64,000 nucleotides of DNA from Vitis vinifera. Its lineage: Eukaryota; Streptophyta; Magnoliopsida; Vitales; Vitaceae. The position numbers and the translations under genes are program-made. The notes below the pieces were generated by a model, which ran no database searches, was not told the origin of the DNA, and saw only the letters and a list, made by a program, of their open reading frames with translations. This document shows, one piece after another, positions 1-17,300 of the stretch; position 1 is the first letter of the stretch; every line of letters begins with the position of its first letter. The stretch is taken from the NCBI RefSeq assembly GCF_030704535.1, contig NC_081818.1, forward strand, positions 1,191,001 to 1,255,000, read 5' to 3'.

Positions 1-2072
1 TTTTTCTCTTTTAACCAAGTATAACATTAAAGATAATTGTCGGCATTATTTGACTTAAAAACGGCATTTAATACAAGTCATGTAAAATGAGTTCTTCAAT
101 AGTTATTGCCTACTGTCCCATCAAACTCACTCAATAATCTCTTCTTTTTTTCTTTTTTTCTTTTTTTGGGTTTGAAGAATTTGTTATATGAAAATAGGTT
201 GTTTTTAGAATAACTTAGAAATGTTTTAAACTACTTTTTATTGAATATCTTTAGAAATAATTGAAAATATGGAGAATATTTTAAAATTTTGCGTTATCTA
301 TGAATGATTAATTAATTCCGACGGATAAGTCGAAGAATAATGTTTATTATATCTAAGGTGGTATTTGTTTTTTTGGCTTTTTGTTGAAAACCATTTAGTT
401 TTAGAATTTAAGTTGTTTGATTTTTTACTTTTTCATGACTTATTATAAACTTTTTACTAAATATAAAAAACCAAAATATGTGGCTTTTTCTAAATAGAAA
501 AAATAACACAATGGTTTTTTTTACTTTTTAATACTTAATAAAAATAAAATACTACAAAAACAAACAACCTAATATTTAATACTATTAAGTATTAAGGTTC
601 TATTTAGAATTAAGTAAAAAAACAAACACCACCTAAGTTTCTTTATTCCTAAAACAATATTAAGAACTTGTTTTTTAAAATTATACCCAAAAATTTAATA
701 AGAAGTTTTCAAACAGAAACTTATATTCCCTCCTTTGAAAAATAAAACCAAATAAACTCACATGAAATAAAAATTAAAAAAAAAATCATCCTTTTATTAC
801 TTTTTCCTTTTCTATTATTTTTTCCATTGAACAGATATTGTGTACTTGACCACTCCAAGAGGCCTAACTTCCAGGAAATTAAGCACCAGTGAAAGTGGGC
901 TCACCCACCATGTTCATGGTTGGAAGATTGCCACAAGGGTCAAGAATGTGATAACACATCTTAATCATGCACTTTTGTTCTTTTGTTTCTTTACATATAT
1001 TTACTTTATCCAATTTTGTTTTGAATCGAAATATCAATTCCAAAAAAGACAATGGCCCATGGGCCCTATGGACTTGAAAAAAAAAAAAGAAATAGTCATT
1101 TTCATTAAGCAAATAATTTTTTTTAAATTATTATTATTTTTTATTTCTATTTTTGAATTGTGGGCATCATTTCATATCATGCAAAATTCTATGGGGTCAG
1201 TAGGGAGTTCTGTGACATGAGCCACATGCATGTGCCCAAAGGACTAGTGCTAATCACAACCACCACTGCAATTTCCCAATCGCATGTGCCTCTCCAAGAA
1301 AATGTTGTTCAATAATAATCTTAGTGGGTTTTGGATCTCATAGATCCAGCTTCATCAAAATGACCCCAGACCTTGGGTGGTTGGTTGGCAGTGTGTTATT
1401 ATTAGACATCCTTAAAAGTCAAAGGAGATAACATGCTATGTCATTGTCCCTACATTAAATATGTGGGCACTATGAAAAACAATAAATAAACCCATTTTTA
1501 AATAATAACACTAAGAAAAATTTCTAACCAAGATTTAATATATGATCTCAATCATTGACAATAAAAAAAGTCATCAAATTTTAGTTTCTTGCTACCATTT
1601 TTTGTACCTGAATCATACTTTTCATATCTAATAGTTTTAGATTTGAAAAATGTTGTTCAATATCAAAGACTAATTCTAATATTATATTTTAGGGTTTGAT
1701 TTGTTCATGAAATATTGATTCTTAAAATAAAAAATAATAGGTCTTTTGAATGGAGGCAATAAAGTCAACAATTTATACTCACATATTCCACAAGAGGACT
1801 TATACATGGTGCATGGTACAAGAACTAAAGAGGTGACAGAGAATGTTGTCAGTCTGCTACAAAATTGAATGTGAAAATGACTATGGCTTGGGTAACTGAA
1901 GAGGGTAAAAATATAACTACCAACAAGAAGACTCAATCAGCTTACCTCAAGCCAGACTATTTTCTTGCATATTTTCCCAGCAGACAAACGCCATTTTTGG
2001 CCTTCTCACTGCCTCTGGTTTTGGTTGTACAGGTTGAGACCATCTTTAGGGCTCTCATGAAAAAGGATTGAG
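1..2072. other. AT-rich intergenic DNA
   Basis: No convincing gene is visible. A 277-bp MITE lies at 357-633. Two patches (about 830-960 and 1,180-1,440) are less AT-rich than their surroundings, but short frames across them start at non-ATG codons and resemble no family I know. 1,500-2,072 is the downstream flank of the RecQ gene and probably includes its 3' UTR. Confidence 0.6.
357..633. mobile_element. Tourist-like MITE, family 1, copy 1
   Basis: The 277-bp element starts GGTGGTATTTG and ends CAAACACCACC, so the ends are inverted repeats. It is bounded by TAA at 354-356 and 634-636. A 3-bp TTA/TAA target duplication is the signature of PIF/Harbinger-class elements. It has no coding capacity. 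A nearly identical copy is at 56,660-56,937 and an inverted, more diverged one at about 55,624-55,893. Confidence 0.8.
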
Positions 2073-8276
<6,204 letters not shown>

Positions 8277-8335
8277 TCTGATTACTGATGAAGGACTCTC
8301 CCGCGCTTCAACACAATTGTAGAACTCAACGTTGG

Positions 8336-8345
8336 CTTATATATA
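8336..8345 (-). promoter_or_regulatory. TATA box of the RecQ gene
   Basis: The minus strand reads TATATATAAG about 60 bp upstream of the ATG at 8,276. That predicts a start of transcription near 8,305-8,312 and a 5' UTR of roughly 30 bases. Inferred from spacing only. Confidence 0.5.
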
Positions 8346-8377
8346 CATATCACAGACCTTTAAAAAATGCTACTACT

Positions 8378-8391
8378 AAACGACGTCGTTT
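8378..8391. promoter_or_regulatory. ACGT-core palindrome upstream of the RecQ TATA box
   Basis: AAACGACGTCGTTT is a perfect 14-bp palindrome about 33 bp upstream of the TATA box. Its position suggests a cis element (an ACGT core could bind bZIP proteins), but binding is inference. The same core recurs at 47,692-47,705 (one base different) and 57,548-57,561. Confidence 0.4.
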
Positions 8392-8399
8392 TAAGTTTT

Positions 8400-10046
8400 G
8401 GGCAATTTGCACCGGATGTTCAACCAATGGATTGCTTAGACTCGAAGGTCAACTAGAGTCAATGTATGTGTATATGCAATAATTAATTAATTAAAAATAA
8501 TGAAATATTTTTCAAATTTGTGAATTTAATTATTCCCATATTTTTATTTAAAAAATAACTTATTTTGAACATAAATTTCATTTATCATTTTAAATATTTA
8601 TATGTAAGTTTTGAAAGAAATTATTATTTTTATATTAGAAATATACAAATATTTTTATCAAAATGAGATCAAAAAATGATGGAGGATTAAATATAAAATT
8701 TTGGATTTTCAATTACCTTTTTAATCAAATGACACCTATAAACAACAAATAAAATTTTACATCAATTGAAAAATAATAGTTATCATTCTAAATCATCTTA
8801 TTATGCATAAAAATGATTGAAAAATAGAAGATTAAAGTCAACTTTGATATAATTTTATATTTTATTTTTTGTAATAGTTTTCACTTACGGAAATAACATT
8901 ACATTCAAATAATGAAATTATATTCACTTTAAATATATATTGACTTTAGTTTTATTTTAATAATAATTCTTATTACGGTTTCAAACTAAACCAATATATA
9001 AAATTTATTTTCTTTGTAGCTTCTAGCTATTTAAAAAATAAAAAAAATTATTTATATATGGTTGAAGAATGAAAAAATAATCGGTCCAAGCTCAATCCAT
9101 TAAAAAATAGCTATAACATAACAAAATAATTTGCTTACGAGATTTGTATTATACATAACGTAATTTAAATGAATAAATAGTCATAGAAATATGCGAAATC
9201 TACCTTACATCAATGACACAACAAAGGTTCAAAAATTACCTTCGGACCAACTTGTATTGATAACATGTTATTAAAAGAGAATATACATAGGAAAATTGAG
9301 GAAAATGGGAAAAAAATTAGAGGGCAATTTTCTTCCTTAGGGTGTAGTATAGAAAAATTAAGAAAATTAGAAAAAGAATTTAGAGTGAAATTTTCAATGT
9401 GTCATTTGTATAATGGATGGAAAGTTTTTTTATAGGCTTTATAAATGAATTCCTTTTAATACTCGTACTTAAAACTAGTAAATGAAATTCCATTAAATAA
9501 ATTTCATTTCATTTCATTCATCGCTCCTTATGGTGATAGTCATCTACTACCCTAATTTTAGCCATCAAAATAGATATTTCCTTTATTATTTATTTTCATG
9601 ATTTTGGGTATGTATCCGCAATTGATTTAAAACCACTAAAGATAACCAACCTTTAAATTTTAGAAATCACTTAATTAACCACCAACATCTCAATTATCCC
9701 AAAAATGGAAAAACCCACCTAATTAACAATTACTTCCACAAAAAAAAGAAAAAAAAAAAAAAAAGGGAAAGAATGAAACACCATCAAAACGACATCGTTC
9801 AACTGAAAATCTAAGAGAACATGAAACAGAGAGAAGGTCGAAGAGAAGGAAATACATATGAAGGCATGAAGAGAACCCATAATTTACAAAGGGTAAAATC
9901 AAACATCCCATGCAACAAACTATTTCCTTTTTTCCCTTTTTTTTTTTTTTCTCTTTTCATAATGGAATCAAGGAATCAACCCCACCAAAGACCATCTCCT
10001 TTTCTCTCCCCCCCTTTTTTTTGGGTTTGTATCACTCACTTTCTCT
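8400..10046. other. AT-rich intergenic DNA between the RecQ and DUF3511 genes
   Basis: Strongly AT-rich from 8,470 to about 9,720, with no gene that I can see. 9,740-10,046 has long A, T and C runs and probably includes the 3' UTR of the DUF3511 gene. Confidence 0.5.
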
Positions 10047-10346
10047 TCAATACCCATGTATAATCCGAGAACACTTGCGCTTAATCCAACGCATCCCTTT
10101 CTTGAAAGAGGACTTCACCTTACCCTCAACGGCGTATAACTTGTACTTGGCCACCCTCTGCCTCCGTTTCACGTCTGGGTCGTCCAGCCACGCCTTGGAC
10201 GACGTCGTTTTCTTCACCCTCACCTCCCGGTACCGAAGCTCCTCCTGCTGCGGTTGAGAGCGGGTGATGCCGTTCGCCCTGCCGTTGATGACGTCGATTC
10301 TACGGGGCCTTCGGACGTACGCGATGTAAGCGGAATGCTCCGCCAT
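10047..10346 (-). CDS. DUF3511 domain protein (single exon)
   Basis: A complete intronless frame of 99 residues from ATG (10,346) to a stop at 10,047. The second half carries the hallmarks of the plant-specific DUF3511 family: VKKTTSSKAW, LDDPDVKRRQRVAKYKLY, then a basic segment GMRWIKRKCSRIIHGY at the C-terminus. The protein is very basic and has no signal peptide or membrane segment. The N-terminal third is Arg-rich and of low conservation. Biochemical function of the family is not known to me. Upstream (10,350-10,450) is a CT-rich leader when read on the minus strand, and a telo-box-like CTTAGGGTTT at 10,453-10,462. Family assignment is firm; role is unknown. Confidence 0.9.
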   Translation of the reverse strand: MAEHSAYIAYVRRPRRIDVINGRANGITRSQPQQEELRYREVRVKKTTSSKAWLDDPDVKRRQRVAKYKLYAVEGKVKSSFKKGMRWIKRKCSRIIHGY

Positions 10347-11355
10347 GGCTCTTCTCTTTCTCTTCTATCTTTCCCGTATTTTTTCTCTCCCTGGAGGGAG
10401 GAGAGGAAAGGAGAGGGAGGGTTGAGAGAGAGAGAGGGAGGGCGGGGGGAGTCTTAGGGTTTGGGGTTAATATGCATGTGCATGGAGGAGAAGGAGAGGT
10501 TGAGAAATTGAGGTGGTTTTCTGTTAATTAGACTCGTTTTCCGTGGATTAAGTGAAAATTTTATTTTTCATCCAATCACCCTTTGCCACGTAGAATTGAT
10601 AAAATTAAGAATATCGAGCCATACCACCATCCAATCAGATTTTGCTAGAATTTCATTCCAAGTCTAATATAAATAAACCATATCACCAAATTCATTTTTT
10701 AGAAAATTATTAAATACGCTTATTCAAAAATATATTATATATTTATATATACAAAAATTTTCTATAATTAAGCCATGTGTGGTTCTCAAAAAGCAAGAGG
10801 GAAATAATAATAAAAAGTTAAAAACAATAATTTTCTTATATTTAGTTTTATTAAAAAAAATACAAAAAAAATCATATATTATTGAAATTATTAAAAAATT
10901 TATATACTTTCAAATAATTTAATCCATATATAAAAATTAAATCCATAAAATATATATATATATATATATATATAATTTTTTATTTTCTTTTCACCTTTTT
11001 ATTTTCTTTCAAATTTTCCAAAAAACAAAGATACCCTTACATTTTCATTAACTCAAATTATTCAAGAACCAAATGCAACAAAATAAAAAACAAATACTGT
11101 TAAAAAAGGATTTAAAATAAAATTTTAAAAATTAAAAAAATTAAAAAGAAAATTGAAAAAGGGAAGGAGCATAGCAGAACTTCGCTTTTTCCTCCTATAT
11201 GTACATGTGAAATTGGATTTCACAGCAAAAGGATTAATTTGGATGTCCATTTAAAAGGAAATAAAAATATTTACAGAAAAAAAAAAAAAAAAAAACGAAA
11301 AAGGAAAGAAAGAAAGATGGAAGGGCAAAGGGCAATATGAATATATCTGCAAAGC
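10347..11355. other. Intergenic: GA-rich leader, then AT-rich DNA
   Basis: 10,380-10,445 is a G/A-rich simple-sequence tract in the 5' leader or promoter of the DUF3511 gene. 10,560-11,160 is AT-rich with a (TA)n microsatellite at 10,949-10,974. 11,160-11,355 is probably the 3' UTR of the exonuclease gene. No other gene seen. Confidence 0.5.
10949..10974. repeat. (TA)n microsatellite
   Basis: About 13 uninterrupted TA dinucleotides, directly visible. Likely length-variable between individuals. Confidence 0.95.
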
Positions 11356-14300
11356 CTAGATCTTTAACTGGGATTTTGAAAGATCATCAGCCTCTGGAGC
11401 AGTCGCCTTCTTCTTCTTCTTCTTACCCTTATAAACCTTTTTGGGCTTTGTTGTGTTATCCATGTGAGCAACCTGTATGTGATTAATCCCACAATTGAAA
11501 ACAAAATAATCCAGCAACCCATAGAAAGAAATAAATAAAGTTAAGATTAATACTATGTGCACACTAATTAATTTTCAGCTAGATTCAGAATCTCCATTTC
11601 AGTATGCTTTGGCATGATACTAGTATGATTTTCAGAGAAATTTGTGGAAAGCAATCCAACCAACCATCTAAACATTTCCCCCATCTTTGGTTCTTGGAAA
11701 AGAAAATAAAACAAAAAATAGATTTACCCTATATTTGGTTCCTGAATCATATTTGGCACTATTATGGAGAGAGAGCGAAGGAGATACAATTTGCACAACA
11801 ATTTTCCTATGTTTAGACCATCATCTAACTATACTTACAATGTAGGATTTCCACTCGTTTTTGGCCTGACCCTCTGGAAAGGTAGTGGCAGGGCTGCCTT
11901 TGCTGAAGATGTGAACAAGCACGGCAGCATCAAGGGCGGCATATTCCAGCTGCACATTAGTGTCATTTTAGTTTCTCAAATGAAATGACTCAAATACAAC
12001 TATAAAAGAAATGTACTTTATTTTTGTGGAAAAGAACCTTTCTTAAACCTTAATTTTGAAAAGAAGTTTTCTAAGTCTATTTTCCGTAAAGGCACAATAT
12101 TCTTTATGCAAAATGAAAAAGTTATTGGTATATTTTTCATATTTCTAATTTGTTTGTTAGGACACTCTACCCCCCAAAAAAAAAGAAGAAAAAACCCGAA
12201 AACACCTCACATTTGTTTTCCAAAATCACTTCTTTTAGAACAAATTGTCAAAACACAGTTTTCAATCCAAAACTTGCCTTTTTTTAGTTGGAAAACTATC
12301 TTATGTTATAAAGAACATAAAACATAATGCGGTTTTTAAGAACAGTTTCCAATCAACTTTGTTCTAGCATTTTAGATAAAGCAATCTACCATTAATACCT
12401 AAGATAGGAAGAGGTTAGATTCACATGATTAGTGAAATGGCAAATTATATGTTACATACTGACAGTAAACTGCAAAAATGGACACACACACACGCACAAT
12501 GAGAAATGAGCAGAAGAAAATCTTCGGTAATCCATCAACTGTAGAACATTCTCTACAAAACTCTTGATTATTAATCTAGCAGAACTTTACAGGTGACAAA
12601 ATATCAGAAAGAGGAATTGACAAACAGAGATAACATACTTGATGCTGACTCAAAGGCCGTTGCTCCCAGTTGCTGTTCCGTCTTGTCTTGTTTAAGCCCG
12701 CTCCCAATACTTTCTAATTTTATAAAGGTCACATAAAAGCAGAAAAGTTTGTTTAGAGGTTACTGTAGTGTAATAGTAACATCAATCTATGTGCGCACAC
12801 ACAAGAGAGGGAGAGGGAGAGAGAGATTGTAACAACCACCAGAATAGACAACACTGCAGGATACCAAGCAGATAGAGAGAGAAAGAGAGAGAGAGATCAT
12901 AAAAATACCAGAATAGGCAACATTACTGGATAGTGAGAAGAGAGAGAGAGAGAGATCATAACAATCACCAGAATAGACAACATTACCGGATATAGGTGAG
13001 ACAGGAGATTAAGTAGGGTAAAATATTTAAAGACTAAGTCACCTTGGCAAGGCCAGAAAGACCACCACGAGGTTCTTTGAACATATTTTGAATGTCCAGG
13101 AGCATTTCAAAGTGTTTGAAACACTTCAATTCCCCATATGACTGTGTAAGCTGGTTCACGTCACACTGGAAATTGTAGCCTACAAGGTGCAGAAGCCACA
13201 AAACAACCAGTCTGATGTAAATGCAACATGATGATGTCTGCCCATCAATGAAAAATTGAAAACCATTCATGGATAAGAAAATAACCATTAGATACTACAG
13301 AGAATATGGAACTGCATGTCTTTCCTAGAGACACCATAAACAACATGGACATATAGGGGGCTGGACAGATTACTTACAGGATACCAGCTAGGAGATGCCC
13401 TAACCAGGACAATCATCTGTAGAAGGCATCTACGTAATTGATGCTTACAAATTTACAATGACAAGAACTTGAAAAGGAGCAAATTTCTATCCAGAAGATC
13501 ACATGACAGGGGCCACCATTTGTAAGAAACACAGATAACTAAGTAATCTAGAGCACAGAAGAAAAAGGGTTTTCCACCTCTCAAGAAGAAATAGAGAATT
13601 TCTTCTGAAGACAACTGATATAAAGACAAAAGATTGATTCTTTCTTAAATAACGCATTCAGATTTCTCATACCTAGCTTTAGAATTCTAGAAGAATGCAA
13701 AATGCTGATAAGGCAGTTATCTAAAACATCAGGCACATCTGTGGCCAACTTTATCAGGTCAAAAATGAAGGCCCTCTTTTCAGAAGCAACTTGAAGAATG
13801 GAAACCTGCAAGATAGGGAAAAAAAAACCATGTTATCAATATAAAGAGCAAAAGATATGAAAAGATAGTAGAAAAAATAATTCCCTGTAATAAAAACAAC
13901 CATAACTATTCCATGCAGATCATGCATATTACTGTGGTATACATTCAGAACATTTAAGTTTATCAAAACTAAAGTCTCAGTCGTGTGTGCGCACGTACAT
14001 GTGTTGACAAATGCACAATGTTTTTTTTTTCCACTTTTTTGGGATTTTCACTTTTTTGGGATAGTGACAATGTACATAACTGTCATCAAGAATAGGGACC
14101 CACCATTATATTAATTTGAAACAGGCAACATGATAGAATGAGCATTATGAGTATCATTTCATCCCTACAAGGGTTATAATTGTTTAGGTTTCACTTGCTT
14201 TTTATTTCTCCAAGCAAACAGCAACAATTTTGTAATTAGAAAAATATCATTATCACTTGTAGTAAAAGAAAATTAAAGTAAAAAGAGAGCAAGATGGAAA

Positions 14301-17300
14301 CTTCTGCTAATTGAATTCAAACCAGACAAAGCCGGTCATTGAAGATACAAGAAGGTATATAGAAGCTTTATGTTCTGAATATATGGCAATAGGAGGTATG
14401 GTTATAAACTGAATGTAGGATGATGTTGCCATACTGTAAAGTTACAAAGGAAGAAGCAAAATTTCTATTTCTAAAATTTGAGGAAGTGAATTTTGGGAAT
14501 TTTCATAACCTCGCAACAGTTTTATTGAACAATGCCCAGCCATCTCAAGAATCTGTTCATTCACACTTTTGATATGACGAGTAAAGAAAAATAAACTTTA
14601 TTGCTATTACAGAAGTAAATGGATCTAATAGATAATTAGCATCTGAAAAAATTGACTTTCTATTAGTGAAATGAATAAAGACAAGGCCATGACTACCTTG
14701 TTCGGTTTGCTGCCTTTTTCATAATTGGGTTTCCATTCACAATCAATGCCCAAAACTTTACATCCTTCAATATAGCATGATGCATTATGCAAACCATTGA
14801 CTTCATCAACCCAAATGATGCCTTCTACAACCAATTCATTAATATTCAAATATCGACAAGACAAAGGGCTTATCTCAGCTTCTGCACAACACCAAAATAA
14901 TGAAGATTATAATAAGCTTATTTATGTTTGCCTGTAAAATCAATAATACAAGTATGTCAATAAATACTGTCTGGTGGATCATATTTGGAAAGCGAAGATT
15001 GAAATTCAACAGAATGTTGGCCAACCTAAAGACATATTCAATGTATTAACTACAGCCAACATAAGAAAGTAAAGGTGTACTGGGAAAATGATTCAGTGGA
15101 AGTGACAAAAACAGAAGCCGTTTAAACAACTGACAAACACAGGGAAAGGATAAAATTAATAACAGAAAAATGGGAAGATGCATGAGTTCTTTTGCTTGTT
15201 ATTTAGGCAAGAAATTGAAAAAGGTGTTAATCTCAAGTCAATACTTGAACCATTGATTTTGTTTTCTTTTTGCTTGTCCAAAGGGGGAGCACGCATTGAG
15301 TGATTACAACTATCATAACTTGAAAAGGTTCAAAGGAAACCAATAATAGGACAAATGTTTGATAGGCAAACGGTTGACATGGGGAGTTTATCCTCATCCT
15401 AGGTTGTGCTTTTCCCTTTTTTGTTGTTTTTAGTATATATTTTTGCTTGAAGGGAAGATCTCAAAAGGTATCTAGGTTTTGAAAGGAACATATATAATCT
15501 CATGCACTAAAATGAGCAGAGCATGATTTCTGTTGCTGAACTCAAATGGTAAGGTAAGTATATAATTGCCAGCCAGAGTTTTAAAAGGCTATTTTGTGGC
15601 TTACACCTTGAGAGTATAGCCTCAGGTAGGGTGATCGAGGCTTACAGCTTTGAGGCTATAGCCTCAAGGCTCTTGAGGCCAAAGCCTCAAATGGTCAAAG
15701 GGTTTTCGACTTTTGTGGGCTTTGGGTATATATTTTATAAAAGACTTAAGCCTCAATATTCAATGAGTTTTAATGGGTTCAATCATTTATGCTTTTGTGG
15801 GCTTCTGATATAGATTCATGAGTTTAATATTGGGTTCAAACCTGATTGAACCTTTTACAAAATAAAAGCTTAAGTGATGTCCTTAACCTTCCAATCAAAA
15901 AAAAAATGTCCTTAACCTTTTAAATGGAAGAGAAAAGGGGAGATTAAGAATAAATAATAGGGGAATTTTGACTGTTCTAGTGGCTAGTCTCATATATAAT
16001 CACTATCTTATTATTGATGGATAAGAAAAAATACCATTGTAATAGTGGACAACAAAGAAGAATGGGTAATATAGCAATTAGATATGACAATATCCCTTTT
16101 GAGGATCCTACTAGTGATTGTGACAATAATGTTGAAAATTATTTGATGAAATGAGGAAGAACTCAATTTTAGAAGGAAAAAAATGGGCCAAATTAGAAAC
16201 TATTAACAATAACAAACAATTAATTTTATCATTATGAAATTTATCTTTTATATCATTCAATTTCTTGTGACTTTACAAGTATTTTTATGATTTTATTTTT
16301 TTTGTAATTTTTATTTTTATTTTTTTAAGTTGAGGCTTATGCATCATTGTGCCTCAAGGCTTATGCCTCGCCTTTTTTGGACAAAACACCTGAATATTGC
16401 CTTTAGCCTTTTAAAATATTGTTGCCAGCTATGCAAAATTTTACCTGTATTGCTACAGGATAGGAAACTAAATAAAAGACAATGAACAACTTCCCAAAGA
16501 CTTTAAAATATGCCATATGTGCTGTCTTGTGTGTGTGCGCTAGAGAGAGAGAGAGAGAACGAGAGTAATAGATGACAAATAAATGTTCACTAGCATGACA
16601 TCTTACAAGAGTAATAGATGACAAATGAATGTTCACTACCATGACATCTTTGATGACAAGCAAAGGATCAACTATCAATTGACCCAACTCCATGTTTAGT
16701 TACTAGCATGACATATTTAGTGAATTGTCAAATGAAAAACCAACCACATCAGTGATTAGTGCACATCCTTGTGATACCATGAAGACATTGCGATGAAATG
16801 AACCTTTTTTTACTCTATTCTATGTTTTCACATCCACTACCTAGTGTTTTTTTCAAGGAACCCCAGAACTGAGTCATAAATCTCATGTGGAGAACTCCTC
16901 AAGCCAAATAGCAAAGCTGTTTCTTTTAAGGAAGGTTTATCATGGATCTAAAAGACAAGCTTTTTCCACTATTGTATTGTTCTCCTGACAATCAAATAGT
17001 TCAATAAGTTGATCCATTTCTCAAAAACAAGGGAACATTCAAAACTGATGACCGTTTCGGTAATAAGACAATAATTCAATGCAAAAAACAGTATAGTGGA
17101 ATTAAATTAACCCATTGATAGATCCCATACCTTTTAGGTACACACTTCATCTGAAGCTAGTCCAGACTTTGCTGGCTTTTCCCAAAATAACCACCCTTTT
17201 CCAGTTAAAATCCTGGCCTTATCTTTCTTGTTTATTTCAAATTATTTTCAAATTGATGTCTTGCATAAGAATTTCTCAAAAAAAAAAAAAATTGAAATTC

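Noticed and set aside
840-1220. A 126-codon plus-strand frame near the left edge
   Set aside because: It has no ATG start, ends in low-complexity Phe/Lys/Ile-rich text and matches no family.
10198-10212. ACGACGTCGTTTT inside the DUF3511 frame as another copy of the palindrome
   Set aside because: It lies within conserved codons (KKTTSS), so coding constraint explains it.
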